In this document: one piece after another, positions 18,460 to 27,716 of the stretch
Layout: each line of letters starts with the position of its first letter
How positions within the stretch are numbered: position 1 is the stretch's first letter
Origin: Acinetobacter baumannii
GTDB lineage: Bacteria > Pseudomonadota > Gammaproteobacteria > Pseudomonadales > Moraxellaceae
Assembly (NCBI RefSeq): GCF_009759685.1
Contig: NZ_CP046654.1
Location: 558,001-622,000 of the forward strand
Reading direction: 5' to 3'
Length of the DNA stretch: 64,000 nucleotides
Program-made: the position numbers and the translations under genes
Notes under the pieces: generated by a model
What the model saw: the letters and a program-made list of their open reading frames with translations, nothing else
Told to the model about the DNA's origin: nothing
Databases searched by the model: none

Positions 18460-20520
18460 ATGCATATAAATTTTTCAGAACATTTTTTTAAAATCCAGAA
18501 ACAGCTTGAAAACCCTCAAGCTGTTATTGACGAAAATATTCTCATTGACCTGGTCAATGCTTTACGGCCATCCGATCCCCAAGATACGGATGAAATAGAG
18601 CAAAAAATACAAGCCTTTATTGATAGCCTATTACTTACTCCTACCGCTCCAGCCCTTTTACAAACCTTTTTATTACGCCTCATTAATCAATATAAGCAAG
18701 TCAGCTTATATGCAGATAGCGGTATTTTGTCTTTAGATGGCTTCTGGAACCAGCTTGGGCAAAGACTTGGCGGCCATTTTCTGCCACTTATTGAAGATGC
18801 AAGCCAGCTAAAAATTCTGATTGGAAAAATTTTCTATTTAGAAAGTGATTCAATCTGGTTAAACAATGTTGATGACAAGGATTGGGCAACTTTGTTCGGA
18901 CTTATTGGGCAAAGTAACAGTAATGTCGATGAAAAGCATGCCATTCAGCGAGAAATGATTAAGGCAATTACTGTCTTATCTTACCGTATTAGTGGTATCG
19001 GTCTTTATCCTGAATTTATTAACGCTCAACCTGAATTAACCGAATATGAATCGCCATTTTTGGTACAAAACCGTGAAATTATTGAGTTTATAGAGAAGTA
19101 CAAAAAACAGGATATTTCCAGCAACGACATTGCTGTGCTTCCACCACCTGATGCCTCTCAAGCATTTGTAATGCTAGAGCAGTGTCGAGACGTCGTTTTA
19201 AAAATACGTCGAGCGACCAAAAGAATCGGTGTTAGTTTAAGTTTGACCTATCTTTTGTCTTTACTTGAACAGTGTTTAGATCGGATTGAATTATTACTCT
19301 ATCTAGTTGTAGACGATAGCGAGGGACGCTACGTTTCTTTAGGAAACTTAATTTCAGACTTAACTAAAGCACATTATAGTGAAAAAAGTGTCCGCTCGTT
19401 ACTCAGCACGACCAGTGAGCTTATTGCCTTTCAAGTCACAGAGAATGCAAGCCGTACTGGCGAACATTATGTAAGTACAGACACCAAAGGCTTTTGGGGC
19501 ATGTATAAAGCCGCTGCTGGTGCAGGTGTGATTATTGCCTGTATGGCCTCATTAAAAATTCTTGCTGCACGTATGACTATGGCTCCGCTCATGCAAGCCT
19601 TTACGTTCAGTATGAACTATTCACTTGGCTTTATTCTGATTCATGTATTGCACTTTACTGTTGCAACAAAACAACCCGCAATGACAGCCGCTGCCCTCGC
19701 TGCAACTGTACAGCAACGTAAAGGCTCTAAAACTGCACAAATTGCAGAATTAGCCGCACTTATTATCAATATTATTCGAACTCAGTTTATTGCTATTTTG
19801 GGTAATATCTCGATTGCAATTCCTACTGCCGCTCTTATTACCTTTGCTTGGCAGTTCTATCTTGATGAGCCTTTATTAACTCATACCAAGGCAACTTATC
19901 TATTACACAGCCTAAACCCTTTTACGTCATTAGCCGTTCCGCATGCAGCGATTGCTGGGGTGTGTTTGTTTTTATCTGGCCTAATTGCGGGCTACTTCGA
20001 CAACATGGCAGTTTATAGAAAAGTAGGACCCCGTTTAAAAGCACATCGACGTTTAAGAAACTTATTTGGACAAGAACGCCTGAACCGTTTTGCAGAATAT
20101 ATTGAACGTAATTTAGGGGCGCTCGCAGGTAATTTCCTATTTGGCGTAATGTTAGGAAGTATGGGAACAATTGGCTTTATTTTGGGCCTACCTCTAGATA
20201 TTCGTCACATTGCTTTTGCTTCAGCGAACTTCATTCAAGGTTTAATGACTATTAATGGTAGCCCTGATATTGGCTTGATTATAGTTTCATTTTTAGGCGT
20301 ACTCTGTATTGGTCTCACCAACTTATTTGTGAGTTTCACACTCACTATTATTGTGGCATTACGTGCACGTCGAGTTCGCTTTGAACAATGGAAGCCATTA
20401 GCTAAACTGGTCATGACCCATTTTCTTACCCGACCAAGTGACTTCTTTTGGCCACCGAAACAGCCTCTAGAATTAGAAGAAAATGCCCAAGCCAATAGCG
20501 GAAAAAAAGCAGAACATTAA
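18460..20520 (+). CDS. Membrane protein of the 'site-specific recombinase' (Gcr, PF10136) family
   Basis: The 686-residue protein matches the family databases call site-specific recombinase, yet it looks like an integral membrane protein. The first ~340 residues are soluble and helical. Hydrophobic segments follow at about 345-400, 430-510 and 555-640, and the C-terminus is basic then acidic. I see no tyrosine- or serine-recombinase catalytic pattern. The ATG at 18460 is preferred to the TTG two codons earlier. It is 14 bp after ispB, so probably co-transcribed; function is unknown. Confidence 0.75.
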   Translation: MHINFSEHFFKIQKQLENPQAVIDENILIDLVNALRPSDPQDTDEIEQKIQAFIDSLLLTPTAPALLQTFLLRLINQYKQVSLYADSGILSLDGFWNQLGQRLGGHFLPLIEDASQLKILIGKIFYLESDSIWLNNVDDKDWATLFGLIGQSNSNVDEKHAIQREMIKAITVLSYRISGIGLYPEFINAQPELTEYESPFLVQNREIIEFIEKYKKQDISSNDIAVLPPPDASQAFVMLEQCRDVVLKIRRATKRIGVSLSLTYLLSLLEQCLDRIELLLYLVVDDSEGRYVSLGNLISDLTKAHYSEKSVRSLLSTTSELIAFQVTENASRTGEHYVSTDTKGFWGMYKAAAGAGVIIACMASLKILAARMTMAPLMQAFTFSMNYSLGFILIHVLHFTVATKQPAMTAAALAATVQQRKGSKTAQIAELAALIINIIRTQFIAILGNISIAIPTAALITFAWQFYLDEPLLTHTKATYLLHSLNPFTSLAVPHAAIAGVCLFLSGLIAGYFDNMAVYRKVGPRLKAHRRLRNLFGQERLNRFAEYIERNLGALAGNFLFGVMLGSMGTIGFILGLPLDIRHIAFASANFIQGLMTINGSPDIGLIIVSFLGVLCIGLTNLFVSFTLTIIVALRARRVRFEQWKPLAKLVMTHFLTRPSDFFWPPKQPLELEENAQANSGKKAEH

Positions 20521-20624
20521 ATGTTTTGCTTTGTACACAAAATGTGATGTCCGTCAATTTTGTTGTGATTGTTTTTCCAAATGTTAAAAAAATTTCAAAA
20601 TGAATTTACGATGATCTATCAGGC

Positions 20625-20655
20625 TTGAAAAAAAGTGTACTGGCAAGTACACTTT
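20625..20655 (+). promoter_or_regulatory. pap2-adeIJK promoter with overlapping inverted repeat
   Basis: -35 TTGAAA (20625-20630) and -10 TACACT (20648-20653) are 17 bp apart. A perfect inverted repeat, AAAGTGTACT and AGTACACTTT around GGCA (20632-20655), covers the spacer and the whole -10. This is the classic arrangement for a TetR-type repressor. AdeN, a TetR regulator encoded elsewhere in Acinetobacter, represses adeIJK and is the best candidate ligand; that assignment is inference. Confidence 0.7.
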
Positions 20656-20704
20656 CAACGGCGTTCAATAGTGAAAAACTATATGAATAAGCAAAGGTGT
20701 GTTT

Positions 20705-21331
20705 ATGCCCTATCTATTGCTTTGTATTGGTTGCGTTTTTTTAGGATTAGGTGTTCTTGGTCTTTTTGTACCAAGTCTTCAATCTTTGGACTTGCTCACC
20801 GTTCAAACATTGAGTCACCATCGTTTAGATTATCTTAATACTATAACCACCTTTCTTGCACGCGTAGGCGGCATGCCTTTTGTATGTTTTTTATCCTTTC
20901 TAGTATGTATATATTTAGCATGGTATAAAAAATATATTACTGTTATTTTCATTAGCTTGGGAGTTATTGGCAGTATCACCATGGGTTGGCTGCTCAAGTG
21001 GTGTGTTAACCGGCCTAGACCTCCTGAGGCATATCATATTGTTGAAAGTTACGGTGCATCGTTCCCAAGTGCACATAGTGTTTATGCATCAACACTGGCT
21101 TGTCTGGCAATGATTATGTTATGCCATAAGCACAACATTAACTCTCCTTATATTGTTTTGATCTCCTGTCTTTGGTTTGTGTGTATGGGGCTTTCAAGAA
21201 TATATGCAGGAGTTCATTTCCCAACAGACGTACTCGCTGGTTGGGGCATTGGTTTTATTTGGATTGCACTGCTTTGGCTCTGGTTATTACAAACACAAAG
21301 TAGGTTAAGTAGAAAACAAATATATTTTTAG
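20705..21331 (+). CDS. PAP2-family phosphatase upstream of adeIJK
   Basis: This 208-residue inner-membrane phosphatase has the complete acid-phosphatase triad: KWCVNRPRPPE (KX6RP), ASFPSAHSVYAS (PSAH) and LSRIYAGVHFPTDVLAG (SRX5HX3D). About six membrane segments surround it. The active site would face the periplasm, acting on a lipid phosphate such as undecaprenyl or phosphatidyl phosphate. The ATG at 20705 has AAAGG seven bases upstream. Its stop is only 24 bp from adeI with no terminator, so it is most simply the first gene of the efflux operon. Confidence 0.88.
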   Translation: MPYLLLCIGCVFLGLGVLGLFVPSLQSLDLLTVQTLSHHRLDYLNTITTFLARVGGMPFVCFLSFLVCIYLAWYKKYITVIFISLGVIGSITMGWLLKWCVNRPRPPEAYHIVESYGASFPSAHSVYASTLACLAMIMLCHKHNINSPYIVLISCLWFVCMGLSRIYAGVHFPTDVLAGWGIGFIWIALLWLWLLQTQSRLSRKQIYF

Positions 21332-21355
21332 ATTTTATCTAAACGAGGTGGAACA

Positions 21356-22606
21356 ATGATGTCGGCTAAGCTTTGGGCACCAGCCCTTACTGCTTGCGCA
21401 TTAGCAACAAGTATCGCGCTTGTTGGTTGTAGCAAAGGCTCCGATGAGAAACAGCAAGCTGCTGCTGCTCAGAAAATGCCGCCTGCAGAAGTAGGTGTTA
21501 TTGTTGCTCAACCACAAAGTGTTGAACAAAGCGTTGAGCTTTCAGGCCGTACTTCAGCATATCAAATTTCTGAAGTTCGTCCTCAGACAAGTGGCGTGAT
21601 TTTAAAACGCTTATTTGCTGAAGGAAGCTATGTTCGTGAAGGTCAGGCGCTTTATGAGCTCGACTCTAGAACGAACCGTGCAACGTTAGAAAATGCAAAA
21701 GCATCACTCCTACAACAACAGGCAAATCTAGCTTCACTACGTACCAAGTTAAATCGTTATAAACAACTTGTTTCTAGTAATGCTGTGTCTAAACAGGAAT
21801 ATGATGACTTACTTGGTCAAGTCAATGTTGCAGAAGCACAAGTTGCAGCAGCTAAGGCTCAAGTAACAAATGCAAATGTAGATCTTGGTTATTCTACAAT
21901 TCGCTCTCCTATTTCTGGCCAATCTGGTCGTTCTTCAGTAACGGCTGGTGCTTTGGTTACTGCAAACCAGACTGACCCGTTGGTAACGATTCAACAGTTA
22001 GATCCTATCTATGTTGATATTAATCAGTCTAGTGCTGAGTTATTGCGTTTACGTCAACAACTAAGTAAAGGCAGTTTAAATAACAGTAACAACACGAAAG
22101 TAAAATTAAAGCTTGAAGATGGTTCTACCTATCCAATCGAAGGGCAACTTGCTTTCTCTGACGCTTCTGTAAACCAAGATACAGGAACAATTACATTACG
22201 TGCCGTATTCTCTAACCCGAATCATTTATTGCTTCCGGGTATGTATACCACTGCGCAAATTGTTCAGGGCGTTGTTCCAAATGCTTACCTGATTCCTCAA
22301 GCTGCCATTACTCGTTTACCTACAGGACAAGCTGTAGCGATGCTTGTTAATGCTAAAGGGGTTGTTGAGAGCCGTCCTGTTGAAACCTCTGGTGTTCAAG
22401 GACAAAACTGGATTGTGACTAACGGCTTAAAAGCCGGCGATAAAGTCATTGTTGATGGTGTTGCCAAAGTTAAAGAAGGGCAAGAAGTATCAGCAAAACC
22501 TTATCAAGCTCAACCAGCAAACTCTCAAGGTGCAGCACCAAATGCTGCGAAACCGGCTCAATCAGGTAAACCTCAAGCAGAACAGAAAGCAGCTTCAAAT
22601 GCATAA
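21356..22606 (+). CDS. adeI: RND efflux periplasmic adaptor AdeI
   Basis: AdeI is the membrane-fusion lipoprotein linking AdeJ to AdeK. The 416-residue product has a lipobox ending ALVGC near residue 25. The usual adaptor layout follows: beta-barrel and lipoyl halves (VRPQTSGVILKRLFAEGSYV and STIRSPISGQSGRSSVTAGA), an alpha-helical hairpin between them, and the C-terminal LLPGMYTTAQIVQG. The tail is rich in Ala, Pro and Gln. The sequence is the one I know as Acinetobacter AdeI. GAGGTGG precedes the ATG. Confidence 0.95.
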   Translation: MMSAKLWAPALTACALATSIALVGCSKGSDEKQQAAAAQKMPPAEVGVIVAQPQSVEQSVELSGRTSAYQISEVRPQTSGVILKRLFAEGSYVREGQALYELDSRTNRATLENAKASLLQQQANLASLRTKLNRYKQLVSSNAVSKQEYDDLLGQVNVAEAQVAAAKAQVTNANVDLGYSTIRSPISGQSGRSSVTAGALVTANQTDPLVTIQQLDPIYVDINQSSAELLRLRQQLSKGSLNNSNNTKVKLKLEDGSTYPIEGQLAFSDASVNQDTGTITLRAVFSNPNHLLLPGMYTTAQIVQGVVPNAYLIPQAAITRLPTGQAVAMLVNAKGVVESRPVETSGVQGQNWIVTNGLKAGDKVIVDGVAKVKEGQEVSAKPYQAQPANSQGAAPNAAKPAQSGKPQAEQKAASNA

Positions 22607-22618
22607 GGGGTAGATTGA

Positions 22619-25600
22619 ATGGCACAATTTTTTATTCATCGCCCCATATTTGCGTGGGTGATTGCATTAGTCATTATGTTGGCAGGTATTCTTACGCTAA
22701 CAAAAATGCCTATTGCACAATATCCAACGATTGCACCACCAACCGTAACGATTGCTGCGACTTATCCTGGTGCATCGGCTGAAACAGTTGAAAATACTGT
22801 AACCCAGATCATTGAACAACAAATGAATGGTCTTGATGGCTTACGTTATATTTCATCTAACAGTGCTGGTAATGGTCAGGCATCTATTCAATTAAACTTT
22901 GAACAAGGTGTTGACCCTGATATTGCACAGGTTCAAGTTCAAAACAAATTGCAATCTGCAACTGCGCTTTTACCTGAAGATGTACAACGTCAAGGTGTAA
23001 CAGTTACTAAATCTGGTGCGAGCTTCTTGCAAGTTATTGCATTCTATTCACCAGATAACAACCTGTCAGACTCTGACATTAAAGACTACGTAAACTCGTC
23101 AATTAAAGAACCGCTTAGCCGTGTTGCCGGTGTTGGTGAGGTACAGGTCTTCGGTGGTTCATACGCAATGCGTATCTGGCTTGATCCAGCTAAATTAACA
23201 AGCTATCAACTTACTCCTAGTGATATTGCAACTGCCTTACAAGCGCAGAACTCGCAAGTTGCTGTAGGTCAGTTAGGTGGTGCTCCGGCTGTACAAGGTC
23301 AAGTTCTTAACGCAACAGTAAATGCACAAAGCTTATTGCAGACTCCTGAGCAGTTTAAAAATATCTTCTTAAAGAACACAGCATCAGGTGCTGAGGTTCG
23401 ATTAAAAGATGTTGCTCGCGTAGAATTAGGTTCGGATAACTATCAATTCGACTCGAAGTTTAACGGTAAACCGGCAGCTGGTCTTGCAATTAAAATTGCA
23501 ACAGGTGCTAACGCACTCGACACAGCCGAAGCAGTTGAACAACGTTTATCTGAACTACGTAAGAACTATCCAACAGGTCTTGCAGATAAACTGGCTTATG
23601 ACACGACTCCATTTATCCGTCTTTCAATTGAAAGTGTAGTACACACATTAATTGAAGCCGTGATTTTGGTATTCATTGTCATGTTCCTATTCTTACAAAA
23701 CTGGCGTGCAACGATTATTCCAACGCTTGCAGTTCCAGTAGTTGTATTAGGTACATTTGCGGTCATTAATATCTTTGGCTTCTCAATTAATACCTTAACC
23801 ATGTTCGCTATGGTATTGGCAATCGGTCTTCTGGTCGACGACGCCATTGTTGTAGTCGAAAACGTTGAACGTGTGATGAGTGAAGATCATACCGATCCGG
23901 TTACCGCCACTTCTCGCTCAATGCAGCAGATTTCTGGTGCGTTAGTAGGTATTACCAGCGTATTGACAGCGGTATTCGTACCAATGGCTTTCTTTGGTGG
24001 TACAACAGGTGTAATTTACCGCCAGTTCTCGATTACCCTTGTAACTGCAATGGTTCTGTCGTTAATTGTAGCGTTGACGTTCACACCGGCACTTTGTGCA
24101 ACTATCTTGAAACAGCATGATCCTAATAAAGAACCAAGCAATAATATCTTTGCGCGTTTCTTTAGAAGCTTTAACAATGGTTTTGACCGCATGTCGCATA
24201 GCTACCAAAATGGTGTTAGCCGCATGCTTAAAGGCAAAATCTTCTCTGGCGTGCTCTATGCTGTTGTAGTTGCCCTTTTAGTCTTCTTGTTCCAAAAACT
24301 CCCGTCTTCATTCTTACCAGAAGAAGATCAGGGTGTGGTCATGACACTTGTACAATTACCACCAAATGCAACGCTTGACCGTACCGGTAAAGTGATTGAT
24401 ACCATGACTAACTTCTTTATGAATGAAAAAGATACCGTGGAATCTATTTTCACTGTTTCTGGTTTCTCATTCACAGGTGTTGGTCAAAACGCGGGTATTG
24501 GCTTCGTTAAGTTGAAAGACTGGAGCAAACGTACGACACCAGAAACTCAAATTGGTTCATTGATTCAGCGTGGTATGGCATTAAATATGATCATTAAAGA
24601 TGCATCATACGTTATGCCATTACAGCTTCCAGCAATGCCTGAACTTGGTGTAACTGCCGGATTTAACTTGCAGCTTAAAGATTCAAGTGGTCAAGGCCAT
24701 GAGAAACTGATTGCAGCTCGTAACACGATTTTAGGTTTGGCATCACAAGATAAACGTCTTGTAGGGGTGCGTCCAAATGGTCAGGAAGATACTCCTCAGT
24801 ATCAAATTAATGTAGATCAGGCTCAAGCTGGTGCTATGGGCGTTAGTATTGCCGAAATCAACAATACAATGCGTATTGCATGGGGTGGCTCATACATTAA
24901 CGATTTCGTTGACCGTGGTCGTGTGAAAAAAGTTTATGTTCAAGGTGATGCGGGCAGCCGTATGATGCCTGAAGACTTAAACAAATGGTATGTACGTAAT
25001 AACAAAGGTGAGATGGTTCCATTCTCGGCATTTGCTACAGGCGAATGGACGTATGGTTCTCCACGTCTCGAACGTTATAACGGCGTGTCATCGGTTAACA
25101 TTCAAGGTACACCTGCACCTGGTGTGAGCTCTGGTGATGCCATGAAAGCAATGGAAGAAATTATTGGTAAGTTACCATCTATGGGCTTACAAGGTTTCGA
25201 CTATGAATGGACAGGCTTATCACTTGAAGAACGTGAGTCTGGTGCTCAAGCGCCGTTCTTATACGCACTTTCATTGTTAATCGTATTCCTTTGCTTGGCT
25301 GCACTATATGAAAGCTGGTCAATTCCGTTCTCGGTTTTACTTGTGGTACCACTTGGTGTCATTGGTGCAATCGTATTGACCTACTTGGGAATGATTATTA
25401 AAGGAGATCCAAATCTCTCAAATAACATTTACTTCCAGGTAGCGATTATTGCGGTTATCGGTCTTTCTGCAAAAAATGCGATCTTGATTGTTGAATTCGC
25501 AAAAGAATTGCAGGAAAAAGGTGAAGATCTACTTGATGCAACCTTACATGCTGCAAAAATGCGTTTACGTCCAATTATCATGACCACCCTTGCCTTCGGT

Positions 25601-25795
25601 TTCGGTGTACTTCCACTTGCACTTTCAACAGGTGCCGGTGCAGGAAGTCAGCACTCTGTAGGCTTTGGTGTACTTGGTGGCGTACTCAGCGCGACGTTCT
25701 TAGGTATCTTCTTTATCCCTGTATTCTATGTGTGGATTCGTAGTATCTTTAAGTACAAACCAAAAACCATAAACACTCAGGAGCATAAATCGTGA
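22619..25795 (+). CDS. adeJ: RND efflux pump AdeJ
   Basis: AdeJ is the proton-driven inner-membrane pump of AdeIJK, exporting beta-lactams, chloramphenicol, tetracyclines, fluoroquinolones, dyes and fatty-acid-like compounds. The 1058-residue HAE1-type protein has 12 predicted helices and two large periplasmic loops. The proton-relay aspartate pair is in LLVDDAIVVVENVERVM, the relay lysine in LSAKNAILIVEFAKE, and the family motif FIHRPIFAWVIALVIMLAG is at the N-terminus. AGGGG precedes the ATG. It overlaps adeK by one base. Confidence 0.97.
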   Translation: MAQFFIHRPIFAWVIALVIMLAGILTLTKMPIAQYPTIAPPTVTIAATYPGASAETVENTVTQIIEQQMNGLDGLRYISSNSAGNGQASIQLNFEQGVDPDIAQVQVQNKLQSATALLPEDVQRQGVTVTKSGASFLQVIAFYSPDNNLSDSDIKDYVNSSIKEPLSRVAGVGEVQVFGGSYAMRIWLDPAKLTSYQLTPSDIATALQAQNSQVAVGQLGGAPAVQGQVLNATVNAQSLLQTPEQFKNIFLKNTASGAEVRLKDVARVELGSDNYQFDSKFNGKPAAGLAIKIATGANALDTAEAVEQRLSELRKNYPTGLADKLAYDTTPFIRLSIESVVHTLIEAVILVFIVMFLFLQNWRATIIPTLAVPVVVLGTFAVINIFGFSINTLTMFAMVLAIGLLVDDAIVVVENVERVMSEDHTDPVTATSRSMQQISGALVGITSVLTAVFVPMAFFGGTTGVIYRQFSITLVTAMVLSLIVALTFTPALCATILKQHDPNKEPSNNIFARFFRSFNNGFDRMSHSYQNGVSRMLKGKIFSGVLYAVVVALLVFLFQKLPSSFLPEEDQGVVMTLVQLPPNATLDRTGKVIDTMTNFFMNEKDTVESIFTVSGFSFTGVGQNAGIGFVKLKDWSKRTTPETQIGSLIQRGMALNMIIKDASYVMPLQLPAMPELGVTAGFNLQLKDSSGQGHEKLIAARNTILGLASQDKRLVGVRPNGQEDTPQYQINVDQAQAGAMGVSIAEINNTMRIAWGGSYINDFVDRGRVKKVYVQGDAGSRMMPEDLNKWYVRNNKGEMVPFSAFATGEWTYGSPRLERYNGVSSVNIQGTPAPGVSSGDAMKAMEEIIGKLPSMGLQGFDYEWTGLSLEERESGAQAPFLYALSLLIVFLCLAALYESWSIPFSVLLVVPLGVIGAIVLTYLGMIIKGDPNLSNNIYFQVAIIAVIGLSAKNAILIVEFAKELQEKGEDLLDATLHAAKMRLRPIIMTTLAFGFGVLPLALSTGAGAGSQHSVGFGVLGGVLSATFLGIFFIPVFYVWIRSIFKYKPKTINTQEHKS

Positions 25796-27249
25796 TGCAA
25801 AAAGTATGGTCTATTTCAGGTCGTAGCATTGCGGTATCTGCACTTGCGCTTGCTTTGGCAGCTTGTCAAAGCATGCGCGGCCCAGAACCAGTCGTGAAAA
25901 CCGATATACCACAAAGCTATGCATATAACAGCGCTTCTGGTACGTCTATTGCTGAACAGGGTTATAAACAGTTCTTTGCTGACCCGCGTTTGCTTGAAGT
26001 GATTGATTTGGCTCTTGCCAATAACCGTGACTTACGTACAGCAACGCTCAATATTGAACGTGCTCAACAGCAATATCAGATTACACAGAACAACCAGCTT
26101 CCAACAATCGGAGCAAGTGGTAGTGCAATTCGTCAGGTTTCTCAAAGCCGTGATCCGAATAACCCCTACTCTACTTATCAAGTAGGTTTGGGTGTAACTG
26201 CTTATGAGCTAGATTTCTGGGGTCGTGTTCGTAGCCTTAAAGATGCTGCTTTAGATAGTTATCTTGCAACACAAAGTGCTCGTGATTCGACTCAAATCAG
26301 TCTGATTAGCCAAGTTGCTCAAGCATGGTTAAATTATTCGTTTGCAACAGCAAACTTAAGACTGGCAGAACAAACGCTTAAAGCACAGTTAGATTCTTAC
26401 AATCTCAACAAAAAACGTTTTGATGTAGGTATTGACAGTGAAGTTCCATTACGTCAAGCACAGATTTCTGTAGAAACTGCGCGTAATGATGTAGCGAACT
26501 ACAAAACTCAAATTGCTCAAGCACAAAACTTGTTGAACTTGCTTGTAGGCCAACCTGTTCCACAAAACTTGTTACCTACACAACCTGTAAAACGCATTGC
26601 TCAACAAAATGTATTTACTGCCGGTTTACCAAGTGACTTGTTAAATAACCGTCCAGATGTAAAAGCTGCTGAATACAACTTAAGCGCTGCGGGTGCGAAT
26701 ATTGGTGCTGCAAAAGCACGTTTATTCCCAACCATTAGCTTAACGGGTTCGGCTGGTTATGCATCAACTGACTTAAGTGATCTATTTAAGTCTGGTGGTT
26801 TTGTCTGGTCAGTTGGTCCAAGCTTAGATTTACCAATCTTTGACTGGGGTACACGTCGTGCCAATGTAAAAATTTCTGAAACTGATCAGAAAATTGCATT
26901 GTCTGATTATGAAAAATCAGTTCAATCTGCGTTCCGTGAAGTTAATGACGCGCTTGCAACTCGTGCCAACATTGGCGAGCGTTTAACAGCTCAGCAACGT
27001 CTAGTAGAAGCAACTAACCGCAACTACACACTTTCAAATGCCCGCTTCCGTGCTGGTATTGATAGTTACTTGACTGTTCTTGATGCACAGCGTTCTTCAT
27101 ATGCAGCTGAACAAGGTTTGTTATTGCTTCAACAAGCAAACTTAAACAACCAAATCGAGTTATACAAAACTCTAGGTGGTGGTTTAAAAGCAAATACTTC
27201 AGATACAGTGGTACACCAACCATCTAGTGCTGAACTTAAAAAGCAATAA
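25795..27249 (+). CDS. adeK: RND efflux outer-membrane channel AdeK
   Basis: AdeK is the TolC-like outer-membrane factor that completes AdeIJK. The 484-residue lipoprotein has a lipobox ending LAAC (about residue 24) and two repeated OEP domains with long helices; GLGVTAYELDFWGRV and GPSLDLPIFDWGTRRANV are typical of the NodT/OprM group. The ATG at 25795 shares one base with the adeJ stop (TGATG), giving translational coupling; a GTG one codon earlier is possible. Confidence 0.96.
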   Translation: MQKVWSISGRSIAVSALALALAACQSMRGPEPVVKTDIPQSYAYNSASGTSIAEQGYKQFFADPRLLEVIDLALANNRDLRTATLNIERAQQQYQITQNNQLPTIGASGSAIRQVSQSRDPNNPYSTYQVGLGVTAYELDFWGRVRSLKDAALDSYLATQSARDSTQISLISQVAQAWLNYSFATANLRLAEQTLKAQLDSYNLNKKRFDVGIDSEVPLRQAQISVETARNDVANYKTQIAQAQNLLNLLVGQPVPQNLLPTQPVKRIAQQNVFTAGLPSDLLNNRPDVKAAEYNLSAAGANIGAAKARLFPTISLTGSAGYASTDLSDLFKSGGFVWSVGPSLDLPIFDWGTRRANVKISETDQKIALSDYEKSVQSAFREVNDALATRANIGERLTAQQRLVEATNRNYTLSNARFRAGIDSYLTVLDAQRSSYAAEQGLLLLQQANLNNQIELYKTLGGGLKANTSDTVVHQPSSAELKKQ

Positions 27250-27268
27250 GTTTTAAATCACTTTCTTA

Positions 27269-27297
27269 TAAAAGCTCACTTCGGTGGGCTTTTTTAT
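27269..27297 (+). terminator. adeIJK terminator
   Basis: Stem GCTCAC/GTGGGC capped by a UUCG-type tetraloop, followed by T6. Confidence 0.9.
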
Positions 27298-27358
27298 TGC
27301 AACTCATCTGAATATTTTTTATCTTGAAAGCTTAAGAAATTTAGTTTGATAAAAAACA

Positions 27359-27709
27359 ATGTTATTAAGTAATTTAGAAAGTGTTCCAGGCCATCAAATT
27401 TTAAAGCAGCTTGATGTCGTTTACGGAAGTACCGTCCGTAGTAAGCATGTGGGTCGCGACTTGATGGCAAGTTTAAAAAATATTGTAGGTGGTGAACTTA
27501 CGGGTTATACCGAATTATTAGAAGAATCTCGCCAAGAGGCTATGCAACGTATGATTGCTAAAGCAGAACAACTCGGTGCCAATGCAATTGTTGGTATTCG
27601 TTTTTCTACCTCAAATATTGCCCAAGGTGCTTCTGAGTTATTCGTATATGGCACAGCAGTGGTTGTGCAGCCTCAAGCACCTCATCTGCCCGATCCATTT
27701 AATGCATAG
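27359..27709 (+). CDS. YbjQ-family protein (soluble)
   Basis: This 116-residue YbjQ (UPF0145) protein has the conserved core SLKNIVGGELTGYTELLEE, ARQ-type helix and GANAIVGIRF. No signal or membrane segment is present. YbjQ proteins form pentamer-like assemblies and were once called heavy-metal binding; the function is not established. It is followed eight bases later by a paralogue that adds a membrane anchor. Confidence 0.85.
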   Translation: MLLSNLESVPGHQILKQLDVVYGSTVRSKHVGRDLMASLKNIVGGELTGYTELLEESRQEAMQRMIAKAEQLGANAIVGIRFSTSNIAQGASELFVYGTAVVVQPQAPHLPDPFNA

Positions 27710-27716
27710 GTAGAAA

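Noticed and set aside
18460..20520. Mobile element suggested by the 'site-specific recombinase' label
   Set aside because: The protein is a multi-helix membrane protein with no recombinase catalytic residues and no repeat or cargo genes nearby.
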